Part shown: positions 1-7,277 of the stretch, one piece after another
Layout: each line of letters begins with the position of its first letter
Numbering within the stretch: position 1 is the stretch's first letter
From: an uncultured Hymenobacter sp.
GTDB taxonomy: Bacteria > Bacteroidota > Bacteroidia > Cytophagales > Hymenobacteraceae
Direction: 5' to 3'
Length of the DNA stretch: 13,569 nt
NCBI GenBank assembly: GCA_937871705.1
Contig: CALMOO010000547.1
Coordinates: forward strand, 17,765 to 31,333
Program-made: the position numbers and the translations under genes
The notes under the pieces: generated by a model
Told to the model about the DNA's origin: nothing
The model's input: only the letters and a program-made list of their open reading frames with translations
Databases searched by the model: none

Positions 1-91
1 GCTTCACCGACAAGCTGAGCGCCCGAAAGGGATGCGCGAAAGCAGAGGAAACCATAAGTGTGGGTGAAAAAATGGGTTGCTATACCTTACT

Positions 92-1126
92 TTATTGCCG
101 CTCGCTCACCGAGATGGGGTAGGTGCGGGCGCGGTCCAGCAGCATCTGGTCGGCGATATTCACGCCGTCGGACACATTATTAGGATTGAAAAACAATGCT
201 TTATCTTCCGCCACCGTGTTGGGGACCAGCTTGTCAATGGTGAGGGTGCCAAGTAGCACCCGCTGGCGCGAGTCGGGCCAAGTCACCGACGGGTTCTCGA
301 TGGCGTCGCTTTTTTCAGCCACCTGGGCGTAGAGCTTGAATACAATCGGCTGCTGGACCACGCGCTGCTTTATTTCCATCTGCAAGTAGTTGGGGTCAGC
401 TGCGGTGGCTTGCGCTTTGGTCAGGAAGTGCTCCCCGGCAGCCGGAATCAGCTGGTAGCGCACGTAGTGAGCTTGCCCGGCTTTATTAGTAAATTTGAAG
501 GCGTTGACCCCGGAAAATGTGAGCGTGGCCCAACTGGTCGTGAGCGGCTTCTGGGTGGTGAGAAACGTCTTAGCGACGGGATGCGTGGCCAGAAACTGCG
601 TCAGCGGAGCCGAATTACCACTACCGCTGGCCCCAATAGCCAGCAGCAAGCTCCGAAACTCGTCGGTAGTGGCCGTCGGAAAGCCGTTGAAGCTGTGCGC
701 GATAATATCGGTCGAGGCATTGCCGAGCAGCTGAAACTTGATAGCCATGCCCCGCGGCCGCGATGCCCCCACCGTGTCGGGGATGTCGGGAATGCCCGTA
801 AAGTCGGAAAACCGCACGATGATGGGCAGCGTGCCCCCTTGCAAATGCGTTGCCCGCGACAAGTTACGGGCCTCCGGCGCCGGCGCGAAGCTGCCAGTCA
901 GAATGATACCTTTAGTGTGCACGGCGCGGGCGTGGTGCTCCCCAAACGCCGAGTAGAACATATCGACCATCTGAATGGGCGTGGCGACGGTTTTTGAAGT
1001 CACGCCCGCGTTACCATCCTGGGCGTGGGCACCAGGCGCACTGTTGAGCAACATACCTATTACCAATGCCAGGGTATGGACAGCCAAGGTTGAGCGAATT
1101 TCAGGGAACAACGCTAGGATTTTCAT
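92..1126 (-). CDS. Secreted SrpA-type catalase-family peroxidase (heme)
   Basis: This 344-residue protein belongs to the small-subunit catalase family of SrpA-like peroxidases, which use heme to break down hydrogen peroxide or organic peroxides. Residues 1-36 look like a signal peptide ending in AHA before QD, so it probably acts in the periplasm. The distal-side segment around His70 (AVHTKGIILTGSF) carries the essential histidine. The block at 104-131 (VRFSDFTGIPDIPDTVG, then RPRGMAIKF) is typical of the family, and Asn147 in HSFNGFP is the likely distal asparagine. Near the C-terminus, NVSDGVNIADQML followed by RARTYP contains the proximal heme ligand, probably Tyr336, with Arg332 and Arg334 close by. 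The length suits this group, which lacks the long C-terminal domains of classical catalases. The ATG has no Shine-Dalgarno sequence, as is normal for Bacteroidota. It is separated by 317 bp from the gene run upstream and probably has its own promoter. Confidence 0.9.
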   Translation of the reverse strand: MKILALFPEIRSTLAVHTLALVIGMLLNSAPGAHAQDGNAGVTSKTVATPIQMVDMFYSAFGEHHARAVHTKGIILTGSFAPAPEARNLSRATHLQGGTLPIIVRFSDFTGIPDIPDTVGASRPRGMAIKFQLLGNASTDIIAHSFNGFPTATTDEFRSLLLAIGASGSGNSAPLTQFLATHPVAKTFLTTQKPLTTSWATLTFSGVNAFKFTNKAGQAHYVRYQLIPAAGEHFLTKAQATAADPNYLQMEIKQRVVQQPIVFKLYAQVAEKSDAIENPSVTWPDSRQRVLLGTLTIDKLVPNTVAEDKALFFNPNNVSDGVNIADQMLLDRARTYPISVSERQ

Positions 1127-1233
1127 GGCTTTAGTGAAGAAGTGAAAGGTTGAAGAATTGACGCCTAGCCGGCTACTACAGCTTCACCTCCTAACTTGAG
1201 TAGAGAAGTGTGGCCAATGCTTAGGGCTGGCTG

Positions 1234-1274
1234 GCAGTCCGAATCCAAACGCTGTGCCGCTTGAGCTACGACCA
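1234..1274 (-). other. Possible decayed 5' half of a tRNA
   Basis: Read on the minus strand, this starts with seven bases that could be an acceptor arm (CTGGTCG), then TA and a D-arm-like GCTCAAGCGGCACAGC. A loop follows that could hold T33 and anticodon TCG (ATTCGGA). The D stem has one mismatch and the anticodon stem pairs badly. No T arm or 3' acceptor follows. It is at best a remnant and may be chance. Confidence 0.2.
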
Positions 1275-1353
1275 GTGCCTTCCTCAGCTATCTGACGTTA
1301 GGAGGTTTAAAAGCTGTTTTTTGAGCAGGATTCCAATTCACAAAATCCAGATG

Positions 1354-1390
1354 AGCGAACTGGAAAGCTCCAGCTTTTTTGGGGTTCGCT
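1354..1390. repeat. Nested inverted repeats overlapping element A
   Basis: The outer arms AGCGAAC (1354-1360) and GTTCGCT (1384-1390) pair perfectly over 7 bp. Inside them CTGGA (1360-1364) and TCCAG (1369-1373) form a short hairpin followed by six T residues. The inner hairpin with its T run resembles a plus-strand terminator, but no plus-strand gene lies upstream, so a protein-binding role is at least as likely. Confidence 0.5.
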
Positions 1391-1405
1391 AGCGCTTTCA
1401 GATTA
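1360..1405 (-). promoter_or_regulatory. Repeated intergenic element, copy A (upstream of catalase)
   Basis: On the plus strand this copy reads TCCAGCTTTTTTGGGGT near its start and TTTCAGATTA at its end. It closely matches copy B (TCCAGCTTTTTCGGAGT and TCCAGATTA) apart from a 5-base gap and a 1-base gap. The CCA-N8-GG(A/G)G core has the same spacing as in copies B and C. A further half-site, GCTGGAG, lies at 1417-1423. It sits about 234 bp upstream of the catalase start. Shared occurrence suggests a regulator-binding site, but the binding protein is an inference. Confidence 0.5.
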
Positions 1406-1443
1406 GCTCTAGAATTGCTGGAGTGGGGAGGCCGCTTACTTGG

Positions 1444-2025
1444 CTAGCTGGCCGCTACCAGTTCGGGCTGGCGCAGCACCTGAAGCACTTTTGTCCACCG
1501 GGTCAACTCGTTGAGTTGCGCCGTCATCGCAGCACACGTCACTTCGTTTGGTACGAACTGCTCATGCTGAATAAACTGCGTGAAAAATGGGATATTCACG
1601 GCTTCCACCAGCGGCACGACCCGGTAGGAAGGTAAGTCGCTTTTGAGCGCGTTCCAGGCCCGCGTGCCGGCCGACACCCCAGCGTAACTCACAATGCCCG
1701 CGGCTTTGTAGGCCCACTCGTGCACCAGGTATTCCAGCGCATTCTGCAAGGGCGCGGGGTAGCTGAAGTTATACTCGGCCGTCACGAAAATGAAGGCATC
1801 GGCAGCCGCGATGTGGCGGCTCCACTGCCGCGTGTGCTCCTGGGTGTATTGGCGTAGCGCCGGGTGGTTGGGCTCGTCCATGAGGGGCAGATTAAGGTGC
1901 TGAAGGTCGAGTACTTCCACCACAAAAGCGCCGTGCGCTCGCGCTTGCTCAGCCACCCATTCCGTAATAAAAGGGCCCTGGCGGCTGGGGCGCACGGTGG
2001 CCCCAATAATCTTGAGTTGGTACAT
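1444..2025 (-). CDS. NAD(P)H-dependent FMN reductase family oxidoreductase
   Basis: This 193-residue protein is a flavodoxin-fold NADPH-dependent FMN reductase (FMN_red family), a soluble enzyme that moves electrons from NAD(P)H through bound FMN to quinones, azo compounds, chromate or similar acceptors. The N-terminal strand and loop (LKIIGATVRPSRQG, residues 5-17) form the FMN phosphate-binding site. The diagnostic TAEYNFSYPAPLQNALEYL block is at 82-100 and binds the flavin ring. SYAGVSAGTRA at 113-123 is the next conserved loop. Its length is normal and it looks intact. It is the last gene of a four-gene run, 37 bp after the hydrolase lipoprotein, and probably shares its transcript. The substrate cannot be told from sequence. 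A role in handling quinone or other electrophile stress would fit the neighbours but is an inference. Confidence 0.88.
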   Translation of the reverse strand: MYQLKIIGATVRPSRQGPFITEWVAEQARAHGAFVVEVLDLQHLNLPLMDEPNHPALRQYTQEHTRQWSRHIAAADAFIFVTAEYNFSYPAPLQNALEYLVHEWAYKAAGIVSYAGVSAGTRAWNALKSDLPSYRVVPLVEAVNIPFFTQFIQHEQFVPNEVTCAAMTAQLNELTRWTKVLQVLRQPELVAAS

Positions 2026-2062
2026 GGCTGTTTTCAGTAAGAAGAGAGTAATTAGCTGTCCG

Positions 2063-2872
2063 CTAGCGGGCTAGGCCTAGCAGCACGTCGCTCACCTGGT
2101 CAGGCACCGCTAGGAAGGGGCAGTGGCTGCTGTTCAAGGTGTAAGTTTTGGTGATGCCCGCCGCCTTCACCATGCGCTTTTGCAGGCGCAGGCCCACGGC
2201 CTGGTCCTGGGCGGTATGCACGTAGTACTTGTCCACCTGGCCGAAATTGGTCGCCGTCAGGGTCACGGGGTTCGTGAAAGGAATGGCCGGCTCGGCGCGG
2301 TAGTTATCGGTCACCAGCTTTTGAGCCGCAGCATCACCATCCTGAATGAACACGGGCACCAGCAGGTTGGGCTTGATGCCCAGCGTCAGCTGGTCGGCCG
2401 AGGGCACGAGGGCTGCTCCGAGCTGCGAGGTGCTATCGGTGGCGGCCAGCGCCAGCAGCGACTGGCCATTGGCTGGCAGAAACGCCCCGATATATACCAG
2501 CTTGCGGATGCGGGCGGGGATTTTCTCGGCTACTTCTGTCACCACCATGCCACCCATGCTGTGGCCCACCAGAATTACGTTGTCGGGCTGCGCTATAATA
2601 GCAGCCACTACTTTATCGCGGTAGGCATCAAGGGTGAGGGTAGCGGGTGGAGTAGTATCGGCACCGTGGCCAGGCAGTTCTACCACTATTACGCGCTGGC
2701 CCTGCTGCACCAGCCGCTGCTGCACGTATCGCCAGGCATAGGGCGCCTGCCAGGCTCCGTGCACCAGCACGTAGGTGCTGGGTGCGGGCGTGTCAGTATC
2801 GTCTTTAGAGCAGGCCCCAAGGACACTGAATAAAATGGCCACCAGCAAAGCGGCGAGGCGAATCGGTTTCAT
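2063..2872 (-). CDS. Alpha/beta-hydrolase lipoprotein (EstC/hydroxynitrile-lyase-like)
   Basis: This 269-residue protein is an alpha/beta-fold hydrolase exported as a lipoprotein. Residues 1-20 form a signal peptide, and the lipobox VLGAC puts the lipidated cysteine at Cys21. It is therefore probably anchored in a membrane on the periplasmic side or at the cell surface. The mature part opens with YVLVHGAWQAPYAW (34-47), the oxyanion-hole region of this family. GHSMGG at 103-108 carries the nucleophile Ser105. Asp223 (HTAQDQAV) and His250 (NSSHCPF) complete a plausible triad. The arrangement resembles plant salicylate or methyl esterases, hydroxynitrile lyases and bacterial EstC-type esterases. 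The substrate is unknown. It lies 84 bp after the universal stress protein and 37 bp before the FMN reductase, likely within one operon. Confidence 0.87.
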   Translation of the reverse strand: MKPIRLAALLVAILFSVLGACSKDDTDTPAPSTYVLVHGAWQAPYAWRYVQQRLVQQGQRVIVVELPGHGADTTPPATLTLDAYRDKVVAAIIAQPDNVILVGHSMGGMVVTEVAEKIPARIRKLVYIGAFLPANGQSLLALAATDSTSQLGAALVPSADQLTLGIKPNLLVPVFIQDGDAAAQKLVTDNYRAEPAIPFTNPVTLTATNFGQVDKYYVHTAQDQAVGLRLQKRMVKAAGITKTYTLNSSHCPFLAVPDQVSDVLLGLAR

Positions 2873-2956
2873 GAGGATGATAGTTAGTAAAAGGTTTGCT
2901 GTTGAAGGAGGTGCGCAACTAGGTGCCCGACACCGGTGAGCAGTTGAGGTGACAGC

Positions 2957-3781
2957 CTACCTCTTATCCTCCACTCCAGTCTCTTCTGCCAGCCGGAACG
3001 TGAGCACCGGCGGCAGCGCGGGCAGCGCTTGAGCCGAGGCTTCGTCGGTGGGCCAAAGCCAGCCTATGCCGGCCGCTCCCGCGCGTAGCACGACCATATC
3101 GGCTTGCACCTGCTGCGCAAACTGCGCAATGCCTACATGCAGGCTAGGGGCCGTTACTATGGCCAACTCACTGTCAGCTAGGCCATGTTGCTGCACCAGC
3201 TGGGTTAGCTGGGATAGTAGCGTTTCGGCCAGCTGGCCCACCGCGCCCACGTGCAGAACGTGAAGTACAGCCGCCGGAAACAAGGTTTGCAGTTGCCGCA
3301 GCACCGGTCCGGCGCGTAGGGCCAGTACCGAGAAATCAGTAGCAAAAACCACCGTGCGCACCGGGCTATCGCTAAGCGGCTGGCGCACCACCAGCACGGG
3401 GCACAGCGCGGTGCGCACCAGCCACTCGGTCGTCGAGCCGCTGGCGGGAGCGGCCGCCGAGCCAATGACTACCATATTGGGGCGCTGCTGGGTGAGCGCC
3501 GCCAGCAGCGCCGTGCGGCGAGGCGCTACCTGTAGCAACTCCTGAATAATGGCTTCGGTGGCGTAGGGGGTGGCTTCTCTTAGCAGGAGTTGCAACTGGT
3601 GCTTGGCCGCCTGCAAGAGCTTCATTACAAATACATCAGGTGATAGGTCGTCGGCCGGTGGCAGTTCCACGGCATGCAGTAGCGTAATGCGCCCTCCCAG
3701 CGGCCGGGCCAGCTGCACGGCGACGGCTAGCGCGTGACAAGCAGCAGGAGAGAAATCGGTAGGAACCAGAAAATGCATCAT
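2957..3781 (-). CDS. Universal stress protein with two tandem UspA domains
   Basis: This is a 274-residue cytoplasmic protein made of two UspA-like Rossmann domains, about 2-133 and 141-265. The first starts MHFLVPTDFSPAACHAL and ends VIGSAAAPASGSTTEWLVR then CPVLVV. This matches the C-terminal Usp signature, but the loop between the glycine-rich parts is shorter than the usual G-x2-G-x9-G(S/T) ATP-binding motif. The second domain begins VRTVVFATDFSVLALRA. Its C-terminal part (ADMVVLRAGAAGIGWLW) has lost the recognisable ATP motif, so only the first domain, if either, is likely to bind nucleotide. Double-domain Usp proteins are common in Bacteroidota and are usually induced by stress. Two ATGs in a row (3781 and 3778) make the exact start uncertain by one codon. 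It lies 75 bp after the alpha/beta hydrolase in a likely operon. Confidence 0.88.
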   Translation of the reverse strand: MMHFLVPTDFSPAACHALAVAVQLARPLGGRITLLHAVELPPADDLSPDVFVMKLLQAAKHQLQLLLREATPYATEAIIQELLQVAPRRTALLAALTQQRPNMVVIGSAAAPASGSTTEWLVRTALCPVLVVRQPLSDSPVRTVVFATDFSVLALRAGPVLRQLQTLFPAAVLHVLHVGAVGQLAETLLSQLTQLVQQHGLADSELAIVTAPSLHVGIAQFAQQVQADMVVLRAGAAGIGWLWPTDEASAQALPALPPVLTFRLAEETGVEDKR

Positions 3782-3856
3782 TGCCCGCAGGCGAGGGGAT
3801 AGGAAAGAAAGCTGCGTGCCGCTGGTAAGGCTGGCGGGTAGTCAACTAGCTAAGGG

Positions 3857-4693
3857 CTAGCGCCCGGCCTCAGCCAAGACTGGCACGCTAGCTGCCGCGC
3901 CTGCCACGGTTAGCAGTTGCTGAAGCCAAGCCAGCACGCACAGAGCGTCTTCGCGCCAAGTGGGCTGGCCTAGCACGAAGTGGTTGCGGCCGGGCAACTC
4001 GCGGTAGGCCGTTACGGAGCCGCTATGCTGATAGCGCCGGTAATTCGAATAATTAAGCGACGCTGGGATGATGTGGTCGGTGCTGCCCGCCAGAAATAGT
4101 AACGGCGCATGAGGTCGCGCAAAGTCGATTCTGGCCGCTGAAGTCAGGCCGTCGCGCGAGACATGCTTCGATTCCGGCACGGCAAACTGCTCGTAGGCAG
4201 CGCGCTGCGCGGCCAACGGCATGCCGTTGGTGAAAGCGTATTGCCACTGGCTGAACGACATCAAGAAGCTCCTCTTCACGGGGGTGAAGTAGCCCAGTGG
4301 CCCCCACACCGAGCGGTAAAACGACCACTTAAACGTGATAACGCCTTGCGGCGGCACCGAATGAATAGCCACGCCCGCCACTGCCAGGTCCCGTTGCAAC
4401 AGCAACTGGGTCAGCAGCCCGCCCATCGAGTGCCCAATCAGGATGGGCTTTTCTGGAAGTTTGGCTATGAAGTCGGCATAGTACTCCGTTAGCTGGCGCA
4501 GGCGCGTAGCGGCTACGTGAGCATCGGGCTGCCGGCGGCGCAGCTCCGGCGCTGTGGCGTCTTTACGGGGCCAAGCCGGTACCAGGCAGCGGTAGCCATG
4601 GCTGGTAAAAAACGTCTGCCATTCATCCCAGCAACTGCTGCTGACGAACGCGCCGGTAATAAACACGATGATTGGGGAGGGAATGGTTTTCAT
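3857..4693 (-). CDS. Alpha/beta hydrolase (cytoplasmic, probable esterase or lipase)
   Basis: This 278-residue alpha/beta-fold hydrolase has no signal peptide. FITGAFVSSSCWDEW (11-25) is the oxyanion-loop region and GHSMGG (87-92) carries the nucleophile Ser89. LFLAGSTDHIIP (199-210) gives the acid Asp206, and PGRNHFVLGQP (234-244) gives His238, so a complete triad is visible. The segment from about 118 to 165, rich in Trp, Phe and Tyr, is likely the cap over the active site. The last 20 or so residues are Ala/Val-rich and not recognisable. It is the first gene of the run that continues with the universal stress protein, the lipoprotein hydrolase and the FMN reductase. Its 245 bp upstream gap holds a copy of the repeated element and the AACCATGCCA word. 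The substrate is unknown. Confidence 0.85.
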   Translation of the reverse strand: MKTIPSPIIVFITGAFVSSSCWDEWQTFFTSHGYRCLVPAWPRKDATAPELRRRQPDAHVAATRLRQLTEYYADFIAKLPEKPILIGHSMGGLLTQLLLQRDLAVAGVAIHSVPPQGVITFKWSFYRSVWGPLGYFTPVKRSFLMSFSQWQYAFTNGMPLAAQRAAYEQFAVPESKHVSRDGLTSAARIDFARPHAPLLFLAGSTDHIIPASLNYSNYRRYQHSGSVTAYRELPGRNHFVLGQPTWREDALCVLAWLQQLLTVAGAAASVPVLAEAGR

Positions 4694-4743
4694 AGGGCAC
4701 TGCCTAAAATGAGAACTGCCCGCACCGGGCTACTACCCGGCCA

Positions 4744-4762
4744 TCACAAAACCATGCCACCC
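4744..4762 (-). promoter_or_regulatory. Candidate -24/-12-like promoter of the hydrolase-Usp operon
   Basis: The coding strand reads TGGCATGGTTTTGTGA here, about 50 bp upstream of the ATG at 4693. A near-identical word, TGGCATGGTTCTGCAA, lies upstream of the response regulator (9475-9492). Ten bases are exactly shared. It resembles the sigma54 consensus TGGCACG-N4-TTGC, but the spacing from GG to the downstream element is one base short and this copy has GT where GC is expected. The assignment is tentative. Confidence 0.35.
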
Positions 4763-4825
4763 GACTGTACCAGTCATTCAATCGTACACCTTCTAAGTAA
4801 CGCTCTTTACTTCAGATGTTTACTT
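4763..4825. promoter_or_regulatory. Palindrome and TTTACTT repeats in the hydrolase promoter region
   Basis: GACTG-TAC-CAGTC is a perfect 5 bp inverted repeat at about 4763-4775. AAGTAA (4795-4800) and TTACTT (4807-4812) form a second inverted repeat. TTTACTT occurs at 4806-4812 and again at 4819-4825, 13 bases apart. Such clusters often mark operator sites. No known regulator motif is recognised. Confidence 0.3.
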
Positions 4826-4846
4826 ATAAAGGTAGGCTTCTGCTAA

Positions 4847-4897
4847 TGGAGCGCTCTTTTCCAGCTTTTTCGGAGTAGCCCAGAACACTCCAGATTA
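4847..4897 (-). promoter_or_regulatory. Repeated intergenic element, copy B (upstream of hydrolase-Usp operon)
   Basis: Plus-strand landmarks are TGGA (4847-4850), CCA (4861-4863), GGAG (4872-4875), CAGA (4881-4884) and ACTCCAG (4887-4893). CCA-N8-GGAG-N5-CAGA-N2-ACTCCAG is spaced exactly as in copy C near 9556-9588, with about 27 of 43 bases alike by hand alignment. The element is about 154 bp upstream of the hydrolase start, a distance typical for an activator site of a sigma54 system. That role is an inference. Confidence 0.5.
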
Positions 4898-4938
4898 TTT
4901 CTGCTGCTGAATGCACCGAGTTGGGTTGCTCCGGCTAG

Positions 4939-7218
4939 TCAGGAACACGGAATTTTCTGCCCCCGCACCGGCACTTCCAACTGCTTAAACTTCAGGCTAA
5001 TCTGCACGCCGCTGGTGCCTTGCACCTGCAAATGGCCACCTATCTGCTTGCTCAGGCCCTGAATGAGGCTCAGGCCCAGCGTGCGGCACCGCGCCGGCTC
5101 GAAGTCAGCCCCAAAGCCTACTCCATCGTCGCGAATAATGAGTTGATAGCGGTCAGCCTCGGGCACGTCGAGCCCAATAAAGAGGTGGCCAGTAGGTGCC
5201 TCCGGGAAGGCGTACTTAAGCGAATTGGTGATGGCCTCGTTCAGAATTAAACCTATAGGCACGGCCAGGGCCACGTCCAACTCCACTGGGGCCACCGCCA
5301 GCTCGGCCTGGATGCCGGGCGGGCAATCGAAGGAAGCTAGCAAATGGTCCACGATTTCCTGAATGTAAGCTGCCATCGGTACGCCCGCCAAGTGGTGATT
5401 CTGATAGAGCTTCTGGTGAATGAGCGCCATCGAGTGCACCCGGTTGCGGCTCTCGCGCACGGCGGCGCGGGCGGCCGCATCCTGCAAGTAGATGGATTGC
5501 GAACGCAGCAAACTACCAATAATTTGTAGGTTATTCTTTACCCGGTGATGAATCTCCTTCAGCATCCATTCCTTTTCTTCCAGCAGACCGTTCTTCTCGC
5601 CTAGCACGCGTTCCAGGGTTTGGTTTTGCGCGTAAATCTCCTGGCGCTGCGATTCTAGCAGGCGGTTGCTGCGCTGCTTGAGGCGGTAGCGGTTGTAGCT
5701 CAGGCCCAGTAGCAGCGCCAGCATGGCTACCCCCGCCAGCAGGGCGTTGCGCTGGCTTTCGCGGTGCCGCAAGTCGGCTTGCTGCACGAGGCTCTGCTTG
5801 GTGAGCAGCGCCACGTCTTGCTCCTTTTTGCGGGTGTCGTACTGAATTTGCAGGCTGGCTATCTGCTGGCTTTTGCGCTCGTTGAACAGCGAGTCGTGCA
5901 GGGCCTGGTAGCGTTGCTGGTGGATAATGGCCGCCAAGTAGCGGCCCTGAGCCGAGTCGAGCTGGAAGAACAGCCGCTCGGTGGCGGCTTGGCCCGCAAT
6001 ACTGGCCTGGGGGCGGAGAGCAATGGATTTACTCAGGTAGGAGCGGGCAGCCGTGTAGCGCCGCATTAATAGGTACACTTGGCCCAGAAATAAGTAGGCT
6101 CGCTTGCGGGTAGAGATGCCAGCCTCCGCTTGGCGTTCCTCCAGTATTTTAAGTAATTGTAGTTCGCAATGTTCGGCAGCGGCATACTCGCGGTTAGCTA
6201 GGTAGCAGGTAGCCAGCAACCCCCACCGGGCGATTTGCCCATCGCCACTGGCCGGATACACCCGCGTTTTTTCCAGGGCCATCGCCAGCGCCTGCTGGGG
6301 CTGCTTCAAGTTGATGAGCGCCGTAGCCAACGTGTGCGCAATGCCGAGCACGTCCGACTGGTCGTGCGTGTGCTCGGCGCGCCGCAGGGCTACCCGGCAG
6401 TAGCGCGCCGCATCAGCTGGCTGGCCTAGCGAGAGATAGAGATAGGCTACCCGCCCGTAAAACAGGTTTAGAAACGTCGTATCGTTGGTGCTCTTGGCAC
6501 TTTCGAGCGCCGCCAACCCGTAGCGGAGAGCCTCCTTGTAATTACCCGCTTTGTCATTGACGACATTCAGCAAATCGTAGGCGTAGTGCGCACGGCCCAG
6601 GGTGCGGTAGCGGGGCAGCACCTGCAGGAGTTCCCGCTGCGCCAAACCCAGCTGGCCTTGCGTTAGGTGCTGGTCAGCAATGTCTTTCAAGATGTGGGCC
6701 GTGCACGCCTCGTCGCCTAAGGCCTGGTAAAGGGCTAGGGCCCGGCGCAGGCAGGCCAGGCGCTGCGGCATATCAGCCACCGAAGAGGTATAAGTCGCCA
6801 GCGAATAATACCAGCCGTTGGCTTCCAGACGCGCGTCAGGCAGTTGACGGCTACGCTTCAGGCCCTGTATCAAGAGCTGAGCTCCTTCAGCCACTTGGTT
6901 GAGGCAGAGAGCAACATTGCCGAGGGCATATTGACTTCTAATCTCACCCTGCGCGTAGCCCAGGGTCTGGCTTAGCTGGGCCGCCTGCTGGCCATAGCTG
7001 GCGGCGCTATCGAGGGGAGTGCCCAAGCTAGCGTACTTGGTTGTGAAGTCTTCGCTCAGGCGCAGCAGTAGGTCTACGCGGCGCTGGCTGGGAGGTGTGT
7101 GCCAGAGCTGCCGGCGCAGGCTATTGGCGGCCACCAAGGATAAGGGAGGGTAGAGCGGCTCGGCGGCGAGCGCCCCGCTGGTTAGGAAAAGCAGAAAAAT
7201 GAGCAGCGTGCGAGACAT
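4939..7218 (-). CDS. TPR-containing sensor histidine kinase (HisKA_2 type)
   Basis: This 759-residue membrane sensor kinase starts with a signal peptide (1-19). A long helical region follows (about 30-450) made of tetratricopeptide-type repeats, for example around 86-120, 224-240, 258-282 and 380-402. It probably lies in the periplasm. A coiled-coil stretch (445-490) precedes a single membrane span at about 491-508, and a second coiled coil runs to 550. The H box EIHHRVKNNLQ (555-565) is the HisKA_2 form, with His558 aligned to the phosphoacceptor of related HWE/HisKA_2 kinases. The HATPase domain has the N box NEAITNSLKYAF (660-671), the DDGVGFG loop (697-703) and TLGLSLIQGLSKQIGG (713-728). 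All ATP-binding motifs look intact. The gene starts 59 bp after the response regulator in the same direction, so the two are very probably a pair. The signal is unknown; TPRs suggest a protein partner or peptide. Confidence 0.9.
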   Translation of the reverse strand: MSRTLLIFLLFLTSGALAAEPLYPPLSLVAANSLRRQLWHTPPSQRRVDLLLRLSEDFTTKYASLGTPLDSAASYGQQAAQLSQTLGYAQGEIRSQYALGNVALCLNQVAEGAQLLIQGLKRSRQLPDARLEANGWYYSLATYTSSVADMPQRLACLRRALALYQALGDEACTAHILKDIADQHLTQGQLGLAQRELLQVLPRYRTLGRAHYAYDLLNVVNDKAGNYKEALRYGLAALESAKSTNDTTFLNLFYGRVAYLYLSLGQPADAARYCRVALRRAEHTHDQSDVLGIAHTLATALINLKQPQQALAMALEKTRVYPASGDGQIARWGLLATCYLANREYAAAEHCELQLLKILEERQAEAGISTRKRAYLFLGQVYLLMRRYTAARSYLSKSIALRPQASIAGQAATERLFFQLDSAQGRYLAAIIHQQRYQALHDSLFNERKSQQIASLQIQYDTRKKEQDVALLTKQSLVQQADLRHRESQRNALLAGVAMLALLLGLSYNRYRLKQRSNRLLESQRQEIYAQNQTLERVLGEKNGLLEEKEWMLKEIHHRVKNNLQIIGSLLRSQSIYLQDAAARAAVRESRNRVHSMALIHQKLYQNHHLAGVPMAAYIQEIVDHLLASFDCPPGIQAELAVAPVELDVALAVPIGLILNEAITNSLKYAFPEAPTGHLFIGLDVPEADRYQLIIRDDGVGFGADFEPARCRTLGLSLIQGLSKQIGGHLQVQGTSGVQISLKFKQLEVPVRGQKIPCS

Positions 7219-7277
7219 ACGAGGGTGACTGCGAAAAGGGTAGCGCGGGTGGGCGGATGCGCAGCACGACGACTAAC

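Larger units (their letters stand above)
1127..1443. other. 317 bp gene-free gap upstream of the catalase
   Basis: No convincing ORF lies here. On the minus strand the gap must contain the catalase promoter and the end of the oxidoreductase transcript. It holds one copy of the repeated CTCCA/GGAG element (about 1360-1405), nested inverted repeats, a T-rich run and a short stretch resembling the 5' half of a tRNA (1234-1274). No clear sigma-A type promoter could be picked out by eye. Confidence 0.7.

Noticed and set aside
410..997. 195-codon plus-strand frame
   Set aside because: It is antisense to the catalase, Arg/Pro-rich and without recognisable domains.
2123..2833. 236-codon open frame on the plus strand
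   Set aside because: It lies wholly opposite the lipoprotein hydrolase, whose lipobox and triad are intact. It is Gly/His/Gln-rich and has no family features, so it is a high-GC shadow frame.
3878..3894. TGGCACG-CTAG-CTGC, a near match to a sigma54 promoter on the plus strand
   Set aside because: It lies inside the 3' end of the minus-strand hydrolase and faces no plus-strand gene. It is probably a chance match.
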